DNA from: Lachnospiraceae bacterium
GTDB taxonomy: Bacteria > Bacillota > Clostridia > Lachnospirales > Lachnospiraceae
Length of the DNA stretch: 64,000 nt
Direction: 5' to 3'
Assembly (NCBI GenBank): GCA_015057455.1
Contig: SVEH01000007.1
Span: 1-64,000 of the forward strand
Part shown: piece by piece, positions 10,401 to 17,710 of the stretch
Layout: the number at the start of each line of letters is the position of its first letter
How positions within the stretch are numbered: position 1 is the first letter of the stretch
Translations under genes and position numbers: made by a program
Notes under the pieces: model-generated
Told to the model about the DNA's origin: nothing
What the model saw: only the letters and a program-made list of their open reading frames with translations
The model's database searches: none

Positions 10401-11032
10401 AGTATGTTGTAAAAGATAGAATATTAGATGATGAATTCTTTGTGGCAATTAAGAATGAATTATCTATGGGTAATAATGAGATGTATTCTATGGCATTGCT
10501 TAAGTTTTATTCAACAAAAGATGATTATACAAAAGATGAGATAGAGTTTATAGACAAGACTGTTAGATATTTTGTTACAAAAGATGTAATCTTACCATTT
10601 TTTAAAGGATTTAAGGATGTTATTACTTTGCCAGAGTATGTTGCAGATAAATATTATGTTGAATATGTAACAGACCCTGAGTCTAAGGTTAATATACATT
10701 ATTGTTTAGATGAAAATGGAATGGACGAGCTTCGCTTTAGTTCAGAGACTATGAGAGATGTTTTCTATGGTATAAGAGTAAAAGAATTTATTCTATTTTA
10801 TGAAGATGACTTGCAATATTATATTGTAGAAGACAGTAATGGAGATGTAAATATAACTGAAAGTAATGATATTCTAGTTGATGAATGTGATACAGATGAT
10901 GAGACTAGATACAGCAAAATTAATCTTATGTTATCTTCGAGAAGCATAGGTGATGAGAAGACTTTAATTGAAGTTATGGAGAGCTTAGCTATTACAGATT
11001 ATATGGCGCAAGAGATGTTTAAGCCATTATAA
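7406..11032 (+). CDS. DUF5717-like large Ig/helical-repeat protein
   Basis: 1208-aa protein of unknown function. From memory it resembles the family named DUF5717 in Lachnospiraceae genomes; that is recall, not a search result. Residues about 25-130 and 195-290 look like two Ig-like beta-sandwich domains (GNITIVTNCGEVMVPFIF; DTFNIKIKNWGYCEYKI). Residues about 320-1000 are almost wholly helical and repetitive, TPR/SEL-like (KEYNEVILKYLAERYVG-type units). The C-terminal 150 residues return to beta-rich sequence. No signal peptide, membrane segment or catalytic motif is seen, so a cytoplasmic scaffold is likely. The next gene starts 28 bases downstream and is Hsp70-like, which suggests a chaperone-scaffold pair. 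Confidence 0.65.
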   Translation: MNSKLDEYNRGIFKYKTETINLSKEEIHETIPCGEEYDSSIELSTDSTTYIKGIAYSSHEFVQIIDKTFSGIKNSIRYKVITGFDNNEDIKGNITIVTNCGEVMVPFIFNVQHPKFDSSIGEIRDLFQFADLVKVNPSEALEIFISSRFEKTLISKDIKTELLYRSFIKSTNKRIAMEEFLVAIRKKSPTEIDINKKSFEYNIGADKEEFRDTFNIKIKNWGYCEYKIMASSPFIRFDKEFVSNEDFVANKCKIQFYINPKLMHKGNNEALIEIKSTTDKKVVKVICHNNPNMNLANEVHDSDEKLNVNDNIQMINNANRLIKRDKYHFTKNYLDFRMGNINLDKYLTENEELIKELCALEDNQLNQLFKIHLYIMSGQKERAVQVLEDFEEVLNDSDEVDMVARCGYMYLKTLLNDDKDFVKIATRTISNNYENIDDSWKILWMLFYLDKKYESNYSNKIKAIKEQYEKGCTSPIMYYEVCAVYNKDYTLLRNLGDFEIQILNWATKKNCVSKELALAYASLAVRYKEFNPLVYKSLAVLYGRYEQDEILTAICTLLIKAQMCGPTYFKWYKLGVSRQLKITQLYESYMYSYDESSNEPLLEPLLIYFTFNSNLADNKKAYLYASVIKNKNNNPSIYNTYLPQIKQFADKQLKAHVINENLKVIYEELFTSDNITEDMAKDLPYIMFKYDISCYRPEYVGAVVVHKVLSLEQYVKFNNGKAQINIFTESAEIFLVDKEGNRYVRNNFYTLKKLFNISDLIDKCYEYNQSDGMLILYIQDKIDNYYRNDIQGKIVKKEVIRVPHLSNEYKKKYLYDLINYTYENNEVDLLDKYLGMIEIDGMSPKEKSYIIEYMIIRGFKEKALEAIITYGYSNIPTSRLLKLATTTLEAMETDDSLNKYEELVIGICSYVFENNKYNEVILKYLAERYVGSTEQMYMLWSACREYDHIDTNSLEENILAQMLFAQSFVPNSLEVFINYYNNYKTKKVVKAYLMYNSYKYVVKDRILDDEFFVAIKNELSMGNNEMYSMALLKFYSTKDDYTKDEIEFIDKTVRYFVTKDVILPFFKGFKDVITLPEYVADKYYVEYVTDPESKVNIHYCLDENGMDELRFSSETMRDVFYGIRVKEFILFYEDDLQYYIVEDSNGDVNITESNDILVDECDTDDETRYSKINLMLSSRSIGDEKTLIEVMESLAITDYMAQEMFKPL

Positions 11033-11060
11033 GTTCTTGTTAGAAAGGAAGAAGTATACA

Positions 11061-12332
11061 ATGTCTGAACAACGCAATTTGTTAGTTGGACTAGATTTGT
11101 GTAATGATTATACACAGATTAGTTGCTATAACAGTAATACATACGAGCCAGAAACAATTAAATTTGACTATGATAGTGAGAATGAATTGTTGGATACAGC
11201 TATGGCTGTAACAAAGGATACAAAAGAATGGCTTTTATCAGAGGATGCTATTAATGCAGTAAAAGAAGATAAGGCAGTTTTGGTAAATAATATTATAGAT
11301 ATGGTTAGAAGAGATAAAACTATTAAATTATTTGACAGAGAATTTACTGCCCACGAAATATTAGTAAAGTTTTTGAGAAAAAGCTTAAGTTTAATAAAGC
11401 GATACCATCCAAGTGATTCAATTAACAAATTAGTCGTTACTTTAGAAAAGACAGAGATTGTATTGGTAAAAGCTATATTTGCAGCATTAGAAGAGATTGG
11501 AATCGATAAAGATAGAGTATCTATACAAAGTCATTCACAAAGTTTTCTTTATTATGTTATGAGTCAAAAAAAAGAATTATGGATGAATGATGTATGTTTA
11601 TTTAATTATAGTATAAAAGGTCTTACATACTACCAGATAAGCATAGATAGAAAACATAGACCTATTACTGTTGGTGTAAAACAAAAGGATTATACAGACG
11701 CAATGTCTTATACAACTTTAAAAGAGGCCAATGAGGATGCTATAAGAGAGATATTCGAAGGTATTGCTAGTAAATCTATGTATAAACAGATTATTTCTAC
11801 TGTATATTTGACAGGAAAAGGAATGGCTGGCGATTGGATACACAAATCTATAGATAGCTTTGGCAATGGTAAGAGAATATTTATGGGAATTAATTTATTC
11901 TCTGAAGGAGCTTGTTATGCAGCTAGAGCAGCAGCTAATCCAAGATTATTTGAAGATTATTTATTCCTATCTGATGATATGGTTACAACAGCTATTTCTG
12001 TAAAAGCGTATGTTGATGCAAAAGAGCAGGAATTGGTATTTGTAAAAACAGGAACTCCTTGGTATGAAGCTATTAATTCCTACGAGTTTATATTAGATGA
12101 AACCAATGAAGTGGAAGTTGTAATAAGAGATGATTTAAAAAATACAAAGAAAAGCTATATTATGGCCCTTGATCTCAATGAAAATAGACCGAATAAGGCA
12201 ACTAGAATAAAAATGGATGTAAAGTATTTGAGTCCTAATGTATGTGCTGTAAAGATTAGAGATATGGGATTTGGAGAATTTTATTTGGCAACTAATAGAG
12301 TTTGGGAGAAAATCATAAAGTTTGAACATTAA
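11061..12332 (+). CDS. Degenerate Hsp70/actin-fold protein (DUF5716-like)
   Basis: 423-aa protein with an actin-ATPase-like fold. The phosphate-1 region reads VGLDLCNDYTQIS instead of GIDLGTT. The region where DLGGGT is expected reads LFNYSIKGLTYY, so the second phosphate loop is lost. The adenosine-type motif TVYLTGKGMAGDW near 255 and GACYAARA near 297 are still recognisable. The last 110 residues are beta-rich with a conserved-looking GFGEFYLATNRVW, placed like an Hsp70 substrate domain. Nucleotide hydrolysis is doubtful. An upstream in-frame ATG exists at 11037, but AAAGGAAG at 11045-11052 fits the ATG at 11061. It resembles the family I remember as DUF5716. Confidence 0.65.
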   Translation: MSEQRNLLVGLDLCNDYTQISCYNSNTYEPETIKFDYDSENELLDTAMAVTKDTKEWLLSEDAINAVKEDKAVLVNNIIDMVRRDKTIKLFDREFTAHEILVKFLRKSLSLIKRYHPSDSINKLVVTLEKTEIVLVKAIFAALEEIGIDKDRVSIQSHSQSFLYYVMSQKKELWMNDVCLFNYSIKGLTYYQISIDRKHRPITVGVKQKDYTDAMSYTTLKEANEDAIREIFEGIASKSMYKQIISTVYLTGKGMAGDWIHKSIDSFGNGKRIFMGINLFSEGACYAARAAANPRLFEDYLFLSDDMVTTAISVKAYVDAKEQELVFVKTGTPWYEAINSYEFILDETNEVEVVIRDDLKNTKKSYIMALDLNENRPNKATRIKMDVKYLSPNVCAVKIRDMGFGEFYLATNRVWEKIIKFEH

Positions 12333-12352
12333 GGTAATGCATTTATGAAGGC

Positions 12353-12458
12353 ATACTAAATAGTAATATAGATGTTTTTAGTTAAGATATACTATATAGT
12401 AATATAGATGTTTTTAGTTAAGCTATACTATATAGCTGTATTGATGTTATTTGTTAAG
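12353..12458 (+). repeat. Three tandem copies of a 36-bp repeat
   Basis: Units at 12353-12386, 12387-12422 and 12423-12458 share TACTATATAG...TAGATGTTTTTAGTTAAG. The first two are nearly identical and the third has diverged. They lie between the Hsp70-like gene and the TPR-like gene and contain no start codon in a useful frame. Confidence 0.8.
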
Positions 12459-12520
12459 GCTTATATAAAATTATAGGTTTAATGTGTCCATGATATATGG
12501 CAATGGAAATGGAGGACATT

Positions 12521-13366
12521 ATGAGTAGTTTGATTCTGTGTAAATCAGTAAAGGCAAGTAAGCCATATTTATTTACATTAACAGATACTAATATATATAC
12601 AATAGAAGAATTGTGCTATTACATATACAACAATATATATATAATTACAGAAAAAATCTTTGATGAAAGTTTGATTTTGTGGCTAAAAGATGAATTTAAT
12701 ATGCATGAGCTTAGTGAAAAGTTAAGCAATATGACTTTGCATGGAAGTTCTTTAAAGGATATAGTTGTTACAATTTTTTGTAGTGCCGATTATTATAATG
12801 AGAAAAATATAAAGGATATTATTGAAGTAATCGATATGCTAGAAGGAATGCCTTTATTACTTAGAAGAAAAATAAAAGCAGATAATTATTTGACATACAA
12901 GAATTATTCTCTAGCATCAAAGGAATATGAGGAGATTCTTGATAGTCCAGATATTAATAAATTAGATAGTGTGCACTATGGTAATATAGTACATAATCTT
13001 GGTATTGTTAGAATGAATATATCAAGCTTTTATGCAGCAGCAGAGTGTTTTAAAGAAGCTTATGTAAGAAATAATAACAAGGAATCTTTAAGTCACTATT
13101 TATGTGCATTAAAGTTAGAACATAGAGATGATGAGTATCAAGAAGCAATAAGGATGTTTTCGCCTTCAAAAGACGATATTATGAATATTGAAGAGAGATT
13201 TATCAAGCTTAGAAAAGAGGCAATGGCAACAAAGAAATTTATGGCGATTGATAGATTGATGACAATTAAGGGTGAGGGAAGAGTTAACGAGTACTATGAA
13301 GTTATAGACAAGATGATAGTTAATTGGAAAACAGAATATAAAAATAAACGTGCCGTAAGAAGATAG
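12521..13366 (+). CDS. TPR-like protein of the Hsp70-like cluster
   Basis: 281-aa protein not assigned to a named family. The first 95 residues are mixed and include TIEELCYYIYNNIYIITEKI. Residues about 115-235 look like two to three TPR units (NYSLASKEYEEILDS; VHYGNIVHNLGIVRMNISSF; YAAAECFKEAYVRNNN). The C terminus is basic (KNKRAVRR). No secretion signal. The ATG at 12521 follows GGAGG at 12511-12515, so the more upstream ATG at 12497 is rejected. Third gene of the cluster; it could be the adaptor linking the Hsp70-like protein to the membrane protein that follows. Confidence 0.65.
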   Translation: MSSLILCKSVKASKPYLFTLTDTNIYTIEELCYYIYNNIYIITEKIFDESLILWLKDEFNMHELSEKLSNMTLHGSSLKDIVVTIFCSADYYNEKNIKDIIEVIDMLEGMPLLLRRKIKADNYLTYKNYSLASKEYEEILDSPDINKLDSVHYGNIVHNLGIVRMNISSFYAAAECFKEAYVRNNNKESLSHYLCALKLEHRDDEYQEAIRMFSPSKDDIMNIEERFIKLRKEAMATKKFMAIDRLMTIKGEGRVNEYYEVIDKMIVNWKTEYKNKRAVRR

Positions 13367-13381
13367 TGAGGAAGGTGCAAT

Positions 13382-14611
13382 ATGTTTTTTAAAAAGTTTA
13401 ATTTATTTAAGAGAAAAAAGAAACAAGATACAACAGGTGGATATGAAGAAAATACATCTAAAATTAATGATTTAGGTAATGAAGAATTAGAAAGTAAAAT
13501 TAGCGGTTTATCAAAACATGATATGAAAGCTATGCGAAAAGATGATTATCGTAATAAAAAGATACGAGAAATATGCAAGAATATCTCAGATGCAAAAGAA
13601 GAGATAAAGGTGTCATTAGAAGAATTTAGTATGTTGAAATCAAGATTAGATGATGTAGACAGAATTCGTAATTCTAATGAAGAAAGAAAAAAGAAGATTT
13701 TGCATATAGATGGTAAGTTAAAACAACTTACAGAAGAACGACAAAAGTATGAAAAGTCACAAGATAGTTTAGAAATAGATACAAATCATTATCTTATTTT
13801 AGAAAAAAATGAAACAATAATGGTTAATGAAATAAAAAAATTAGATGGATATGAACAGGAATATCTAGATATAAGATCTGATTTACATAAGTTAGAAGGT
13901 GAGAGAGGTAACCTTAATTATGAAAGACAAAAGTTACTTACTAAAAAAAGCCTCCTAAAGTACTATGTAAGATTGCTAATTATAGTATCTATTATGCTAT
14001 TTGGAATGTTTGGAGCATTGTTATATATGGATAGGTTGAATTCTTATGTACCAGTACTTATAACAGTTGCAGCAATTGCACTTAATACAATCTATGTCAT
14101 TAATGCAATAAGAAATAATGTAACAAGATTAGAAGCTAATAGACAAAAAGAGAATAAGTTGATTGGTTTATTTAATAAAGTTAAGATAAAATACGTTAAT
14201 AGCGTAAAGGTTATTGAATATGTATATAGAAAGTTTGACATAAAAAATGGCAAACAACTAAAAAGCTTATGGGAAAGATATCTAAGAGAAAAGGATAGAA
14301 AGTTTCGTTTTGATCAAATAATGGAAATGACAGGCATACAAAGTGAAACATTAGAGTCAGAATTAGATAAGCTAGAGCTAGAAGATAAGAATTTGTGGAA
14401 AAAGAATATAATAGTATTTGAAAGTGAACCACATCTTCATTTGGTAGAGAAAAAGCTTATTGAAAAGAAGGATAATGTAAAGAAATCTATTGAAAATAAT
14501 AAACTTGTTGTTACAACAGGAATGAACGATATTAAGACGATTCTTAACTCTAATGAAGCTTATAGAGATGAAGTTATTGATATCCTTCGTGAATGTAAAT
14601 TGTTTATTTAG
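13382..14611 (+). CDS. Coiled-coil protein with two central membrane segments
   Basis: 409-aa protein of unknown function. A very basic start (FKKFNLFKRKKKQD) leads into a long coiled coil (about 65-185). Two hydrophobic segments follow, LLIIVSIMLFGMFGALLYM near 205-224 and VPVLITVAAIALNTIYVI near 230-250. A second coiled coil covers about 255-400. Both long arms would be cytoplasmic, with a hairpin in the membrane. AGGAAGGTG precedes the ATG, 15 bases after the TPR gene. It is probably the membrane anchor of the four-gene cluster. I know of no named family for it. Confidence 0.65.
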   Translation: MFFKKFNLFKRKKKQDTTGGYEENTSKINDLGNEELESKISGLSKHDMKAMRKDDYRNKKIREICKNISDAKEEIKVSLEEFSMLKSRLDDVDRIRNSNEERKKKILHIDGKLKQLTEERQKYEKSQDSLEIDTNHYLILEKNETIMVNEIKKLDGYEQEYLDIRSDLHKLEGERGNLNYERQKLLTKKSLLKYYVRLLIIVSIMLFGMFGALLYMDRLNSYVPVLITVAAIALNTIYVINAIRNNVTRLEANRQKENKLIGLFNKVKIKYVNSVKVIEYVYRKFDIKNGKQLKSLWERYLREKDRKFRFDQIMEMTGIQSETLESELDKLELEDKNLWKKNIIVFESEPHLHLVEKKLIEKKDNVKKSIENNKLVVTTGMNDIKTILNSNEAYRDEVIDILRECKLFI

Positions 14612-14636
14612 GCTTTTGGACTATTCTAGGGGAGGT

Positions 14637-14704
14637 TACTGCAAGTTTCAGTAGGGATTATTCTAGTGAAGACTACTGCAAGTTCTAGTAGGGATTCTAG
14701 TGAC
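14637..14704 (+). repeat. Two direct repeats, each a small hairpin
   Basis: TTACTGCAAGTTTCAGTAGGGATT near 14637 recurs as CTACTGCAAGTTCTAGTAGG near 14673, each followed by TTCTAGTG. Each copy can fold (TACTG/CAGTA and CTACT/AGTAG). They abut the left end of the large palindrome. Confidence 0.6.
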
Positions 14705-14996
14705 GATTTCTCCATATCATTGCGGAGGTTGCTAGTTTTAAGATTAAAAAAGTCATAGTATCATAAAAGTCACGGCTCGCGCCTCGGTAGCGTCAACTAG
14801 CCCTTCTATGATTGCGATACTATTACAAATGTCTAGATATGGTTCTTACAACATAGATGTTGCTCGAACCATACTAGCCATTCGTAACAGCACCGCAATT
14901 CATGAAGGAAGATGCCGCTAACGGACATTTTATTGATACTATGGCTCTTTTTAATCTTATACATTGGTGAAAGGGGCAATGATATGCAGAAATCTG
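14703..14996. repeat. Long palindromic (MITE-like) element, about 290 bp
   Basis: The left arm (14703-14775) and the reverse complement of the right arm (14919-14996) share GATTTCT-CATATCATTGC, AAGATTAAAAA and CATAGTATCA in the same order. The centre folds as well: CTAGATATGGTTC at 14833 against GAACCATACTAG at 14866, and GCGTCAACTAGCCCTTC against the segment near 14900-14920. The element is clearly more GC-rich than its surroundings and encodes no protein. It could be a non-autonomous mobile element or a structured RNA. Confidence 0.75.
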
Positions 14997-15326
14997 TTTA
15001 CATATAATTGGGATTTTTAACTTATACAGATAAAGAGTTTAGCTGTAGCTGAATATTAGAAAAAGATAAAGAAGATGGTAAATGTAAAGTTGATAAATTA
15101 TAAGAGTAAAAGTATAATAAAACAATATATAAATAATATGGTTACTATATTTTAAGTAGATACTTGTAAAAAAATACGCATTTGTAATATTACATATATT
15201 TAATATTACAGATAAACAATAGACATCAAAGTACAATATAGATTAATATAAGAATGTTCAACTATATTAGAGTTTAACTAAATAAAATCGTAAAGCTTTT
15301 GAATCTATAACTTATATTAGGGTAAG

Positions 15327-15486
15327 CCTTGGAGATGGGAATGATATATGTGTCCCGAAGGATGTTTGCGAACCTCGGCACTTGGCGAGCACGAGCTAAG
15401 AAGCGAAGTGAGAGTCTAGTACCGCTAGGAGAGCAATCAAGCGAGAGCGTACCAGAGGGGCATATATATCATTCTCATCTCCAAGG
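15327..15486. repeat. Palindromic element with 29-30-bp inverted ends
   Basis: CCTTGGAGATGGGAATGATATAT at 15327 is repeated in inverse orientation by ATATATCATTCTCATCTCCAAGG ending at 15486, with few mismatches. The interior (15356-15456) is GC-rich, with several CTAG- and GCGAG-containing short palindromes. An open frame runs through it (15329-15571), but its composition follows the palindrome, so I do not treat it as a gene. Confidence 0.75.
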
Positions 15487-15493
15487 CGTAGTC

Positions 15494-15549
15494 AAAAAAG
15501 GAAAAAAGGAAAAAAGGAAAAAAGGAAAAAAGGAAAAAAGGAAAAAAGG
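15494..15549 (+). repeat. Seven perfect copies of AAAAAAGG
   Basis: The octamer AAAAAAGG is repeated seven times without a mismatch from 15494 to 15549. It ends 7 bases before the GAAAGGTGA ribosome binding site of the response regulator. Such perfect short repeats are prone to slipped-strand copy-number change. Confidence 0.9.
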
Positions 15550-15572
15550 TAAAAAGAAAGGTGAAGTATAAA

Positions 15573-16247
15573 ATGATATATCTTTTGGAAGATGATGAAA
15601 ATATTAGAAAATTGGTGTTGTATACATTTAATAGTCAGGGTATGGAGGCCATGGGATTTATGAAACCTTCAGAATTTTGGGCCCAAATGAAGAGACAGTT
15701 GCCAGATATAATATTGCTTGATATTATGCTGCCTGAAGAAGATGGTTTGTCTATACTTAAGAAATTAAGAGAAGAGGGCAAGACAGAAAATATTCCAGTA
15801 ATTATGTTAACAGCTAAGGGTAGTGAATATGATAAAGTAATTGGCCTAAATGAAGGGGCAGACGACTATATTTCAAAGCCATTTAGTATGTTGGAATTGG
15901 TGGCAAGGGTTAATGCTAGATTAAGAAGAATAGAAAAAAACAGCAAAGTTAAAGAATATAAATTAGAAGAATTATATGTATGTCCTGCAAAGCATTTGGT
16001 AAAGGTTGCAGGAGAGAAAATTGTTTTAACTTTTAAAGAATATGAGATGCTGTGTCTACTTCTTGCCAATGAAGGAATGGTTCTTAGTAGAAATCAATTA
16101 TTAGAAAAAATCTGGGGATATGAATATGAAGGTGAAACGAGAACAGTTGATGTTCACATAAGAACATTAAGGAAGAAACTTGGTGTAGCTGGTGAATATA
16201 TTCATACTGTAAAAGGTGTTGGATATAAAATTGGAGGAGATAATTAA
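15573..16247 (+). CDS. OmpR/PhoB-family response regulator
   Basis: 224-aa two-component response regulator. The receiver domain has the acidic pair EDD (6-8), the phospho-acceptor Asp in LLDIMLPEEDG (Asp50), the conserved Thr in MLTAKG and Lys in ISKPF. The C-terminal half is the OmpR/PhoB winged helix (LTFKEYEMLCLLL; RTVDVHIRTLRKKLG; IHTVKGVGYKIGG). An in-frame GTG lies at 15561, but GAAAGGTGA at 15556-15564 overlaps it and is correctly spaced for the ATG at 15573. Its stop overlaps the kinase start by one base, so the two are translationally coupled. PhoB/PhoP-like by sequence, but no phosphate genes are nearby. Confidence 0.93.
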   Translation: MIYLLEDDENIRKLVLYTFNSQGMEAMGFMKPSEFWAQMKRQLPDIILLDIMLPEEDGLSILKKLREEGKTENIPVIMLTAKGSEYDKVIGLNEGADDYISKPFSMLELVARVNARLRRIEKNSKVKEYKLEELYVCPAKHLVKVAGEKIVLTFKEYEMLCLLLANEGMVLSRNQLLEKIWGYEYEGETRTVDVHIRTLRKKLGVAGEYIHTVKGVGYKIGGDN

Positions 16248-17617
16248 TGGAGAAAAAGATATTTAAATCTATTTTCTTAGTTGCACTTGGTGTATTGGTC
16301 ATTAGTACGTTAGTATTTGCAAGTGTTCTAAATACATACTATATGGACAAGGAAGTTCTAAAGGTGTTGGGGGTAACATCATATGCATTAATGTTATCAA
16401 TCCTTCAACCAGTATCAATTATTCTCGTTGGAATATTAATAGCAGCTACAGTTGTTGCATCTAATGTTGCCAAGAAAATTGTTGAACCTATTAATTCCAT
16501 AGATGTTGATAATTTGGAAAATAATGAAATGTATGAGGAAATTAAGCCATTAATATCTAAGATAGGAAAGCAAGCTAGACAATTACAGCGTCAGATAAAA
16601 GATGCAGAACAGAAACAGGTAGAATTTAATACCATTATGGAGCATATGAGCGAAGGAATTTTAATAATTGATACCAAATATGAAGTCCTTTCTTATAACA
16701 AGGCAATCGTAGATTTATTTACAGATGGTATTGAGCCTAGTAGTAATAGTGTGTTTGCATTTAATAAGAATAAGAAATTTAAGAAAATGATAAAGAAAAC
16801 TTTTGAGGGTAAACAAAGAGAAAAGGTTATTGAAATTAAGGAACGAAGTTATATGGTAATATCCAATCCTGTTTATGAAGAAAACAGAATTGTAGGTGCC
16901 ATAATTATAGTAATGGATGTAACAGAAAAGGAAAAAAGAGATAGTTTTAGGCGTGAATTTACAGCCAATGTATCTCATGAGTTAAAGACACCTCTTACAT
17001 CAATATCTGGTTTTGCAGAAATTATGAAAAGTGGAATTGTGAAGGCAGAGGATATGCCAGAAATGGCCAATAGCATATATGAGGAAGCCGCAAGATTAAT
17101 AACATTAGTAAATGATATTATTAAGTTGTCTGCATTAGATGATGAAAATATGTCATATGAAAGTATAGATGTTAATTTGTGTGATCTTGTAAAAGAAATT
17201 AATGATAGACTAGCTACAGTAATTGCAAAAAAAGAAATAGATTTTAATATAAAGGTAGAAAATGATGAGTTAATAATTAATTCTCCAAAACAAATTGTAT
17301 CAGAGATGCTCTACAATTTGTGCGATAATGCAATAAAATATAACAAAGTTGGCGGTATGGTTCAAGTTGAGATATGGGAAGATAATAAATATATGCATAT
17401 AGCAGTGAAAGATACTGGAATAGGTATAGAGCCAGAGTATCATGATAGAATATTTGAGAGATTTTATCGAGTGGATAAAAGTCATTCAAAAGAGGTTGGA
17501 GGAACAGGACTTGGACTATCAATTGTAAAACATGATGTAAGTTATCTAAGTGGTAATATAGAAGTAAGCAGTAAAATTGGAGAAGGAACTTGTATACAAG
17601 TTAATATTCCTAAGTAA
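16247..17617 (+). CDS. Sensor histidine kinase, PhoR-like
   Basis: 456-aa membrane histidine kinase paired with the response regulator. Two membrane segments lie near 5-28 and 45-71, separated by only about 17 extracytoplasmic residues. A HAMP-like linker and a PAS domain (GILIIDTKYEVLSYNKAIVD, about 135-215) follow. The H box FTANVSHELKTPL holds the phospho-acceptor His244. N (CDNAIKYN), G1 (DTGIGIEPE), F (FERFYRVD) and G2 (GGTGLGLSIVK) boxes are intact. The near-absence of an outer domain suggests that it senses something in or at the membrane, or through the PAS domain. No terminator is evident downstream. Confidence 0.93.
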   Translation: MEKKIFKSIFLVALGVLVISTLVFASVLNTYYMDKEVLKVLGVTSYALMLSILQPVSIILVGILIAATVVASNVAKKIVEPINSIDVDNLENNEMYEEIKPLISKIGKQARQLQRQIKDAEQKQVEFNTIMEHMSEGILIIDTKYEVLSYNKAIVDLFTDGIEPSSNSVFAFNKNKKFKKMIKKTFEGKQREKVIEIKERSYMVISNPVYEENRIVGAIIIVMDVTEKEKRDSFRREFTANVSHELKTPLTSISGFAEIMKSGIVKAEDMPEMANSIYEEAARLITLVNDIIKLSALDDENMSYESIDVNLCDLVKEINDRLATVIAKKEIDFNIKVENDELIINSPKQIVSEMLYNLCDNAIKYNKVGGMVQVEIWEDNKYMHIAVKDTGIGIEPEYHDRIFERFYRVDKSHSKEVGGTGLGLSIVKHDVSYLSGNIEVSSKIGEGTCIQVNIPK

Positions 17618-17626
17618 GAATATTTA

Positions 17627-17654
17627 TAAAGCTATACCTTGAATTTAACGATAA
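17627..17654 (+). promoter_or_regulatory. Candidate sigma-28 (SigD/FliA) promoter for the chemoreceptor
   Basis: TAAA (17627-17630), 16-base spacer, AACGATAA (17647-17654), close to the flagellar sigma consensus TAAA-N15-GCCGATAA/T. It lies 57 bases before the chemoreceptor ATG. The same CGATAA core occurs in front of flgM. Confidence 0.5.
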
Positions 17655-17710
17655 AATAATCGTGGCATAATAATAATAATAATAATTATGAAATGAAAGG
17701 ATAGACTATA

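Larger units (their letters stand above)
14612..15572. other. Intergenic region rich in palindromic elements
   Basis: 960 bases without a credible gene. In order it holds two direct-repeat hairpins (14635-14704), a palindromic element of about 290 bp (14703-14996), an AT-rich stretch without visible structure (15000-15320), a second palindromic element (15327-15486) and a seven-copy octanucleotide repeat (15494-15549) that ends just before the response regulator ribosome binding site. Confidence 0.75.

Noticed and set aside
7406..14611. Classical DnaK-DnaJ-GrpE operon
   Set aside because: No J-domain HPD motif, no GrpE-like protein and the Hsp70-like member lacks the DLGGGT loop.
15329..15571. 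80-aa open frame across the palindrome and octamer repeat
   Set aside because: Its first two thirds are the palindromic element and the rest is a Lys/Gly run from the octamer. There is no ribosome binding site and no coding-like composition.
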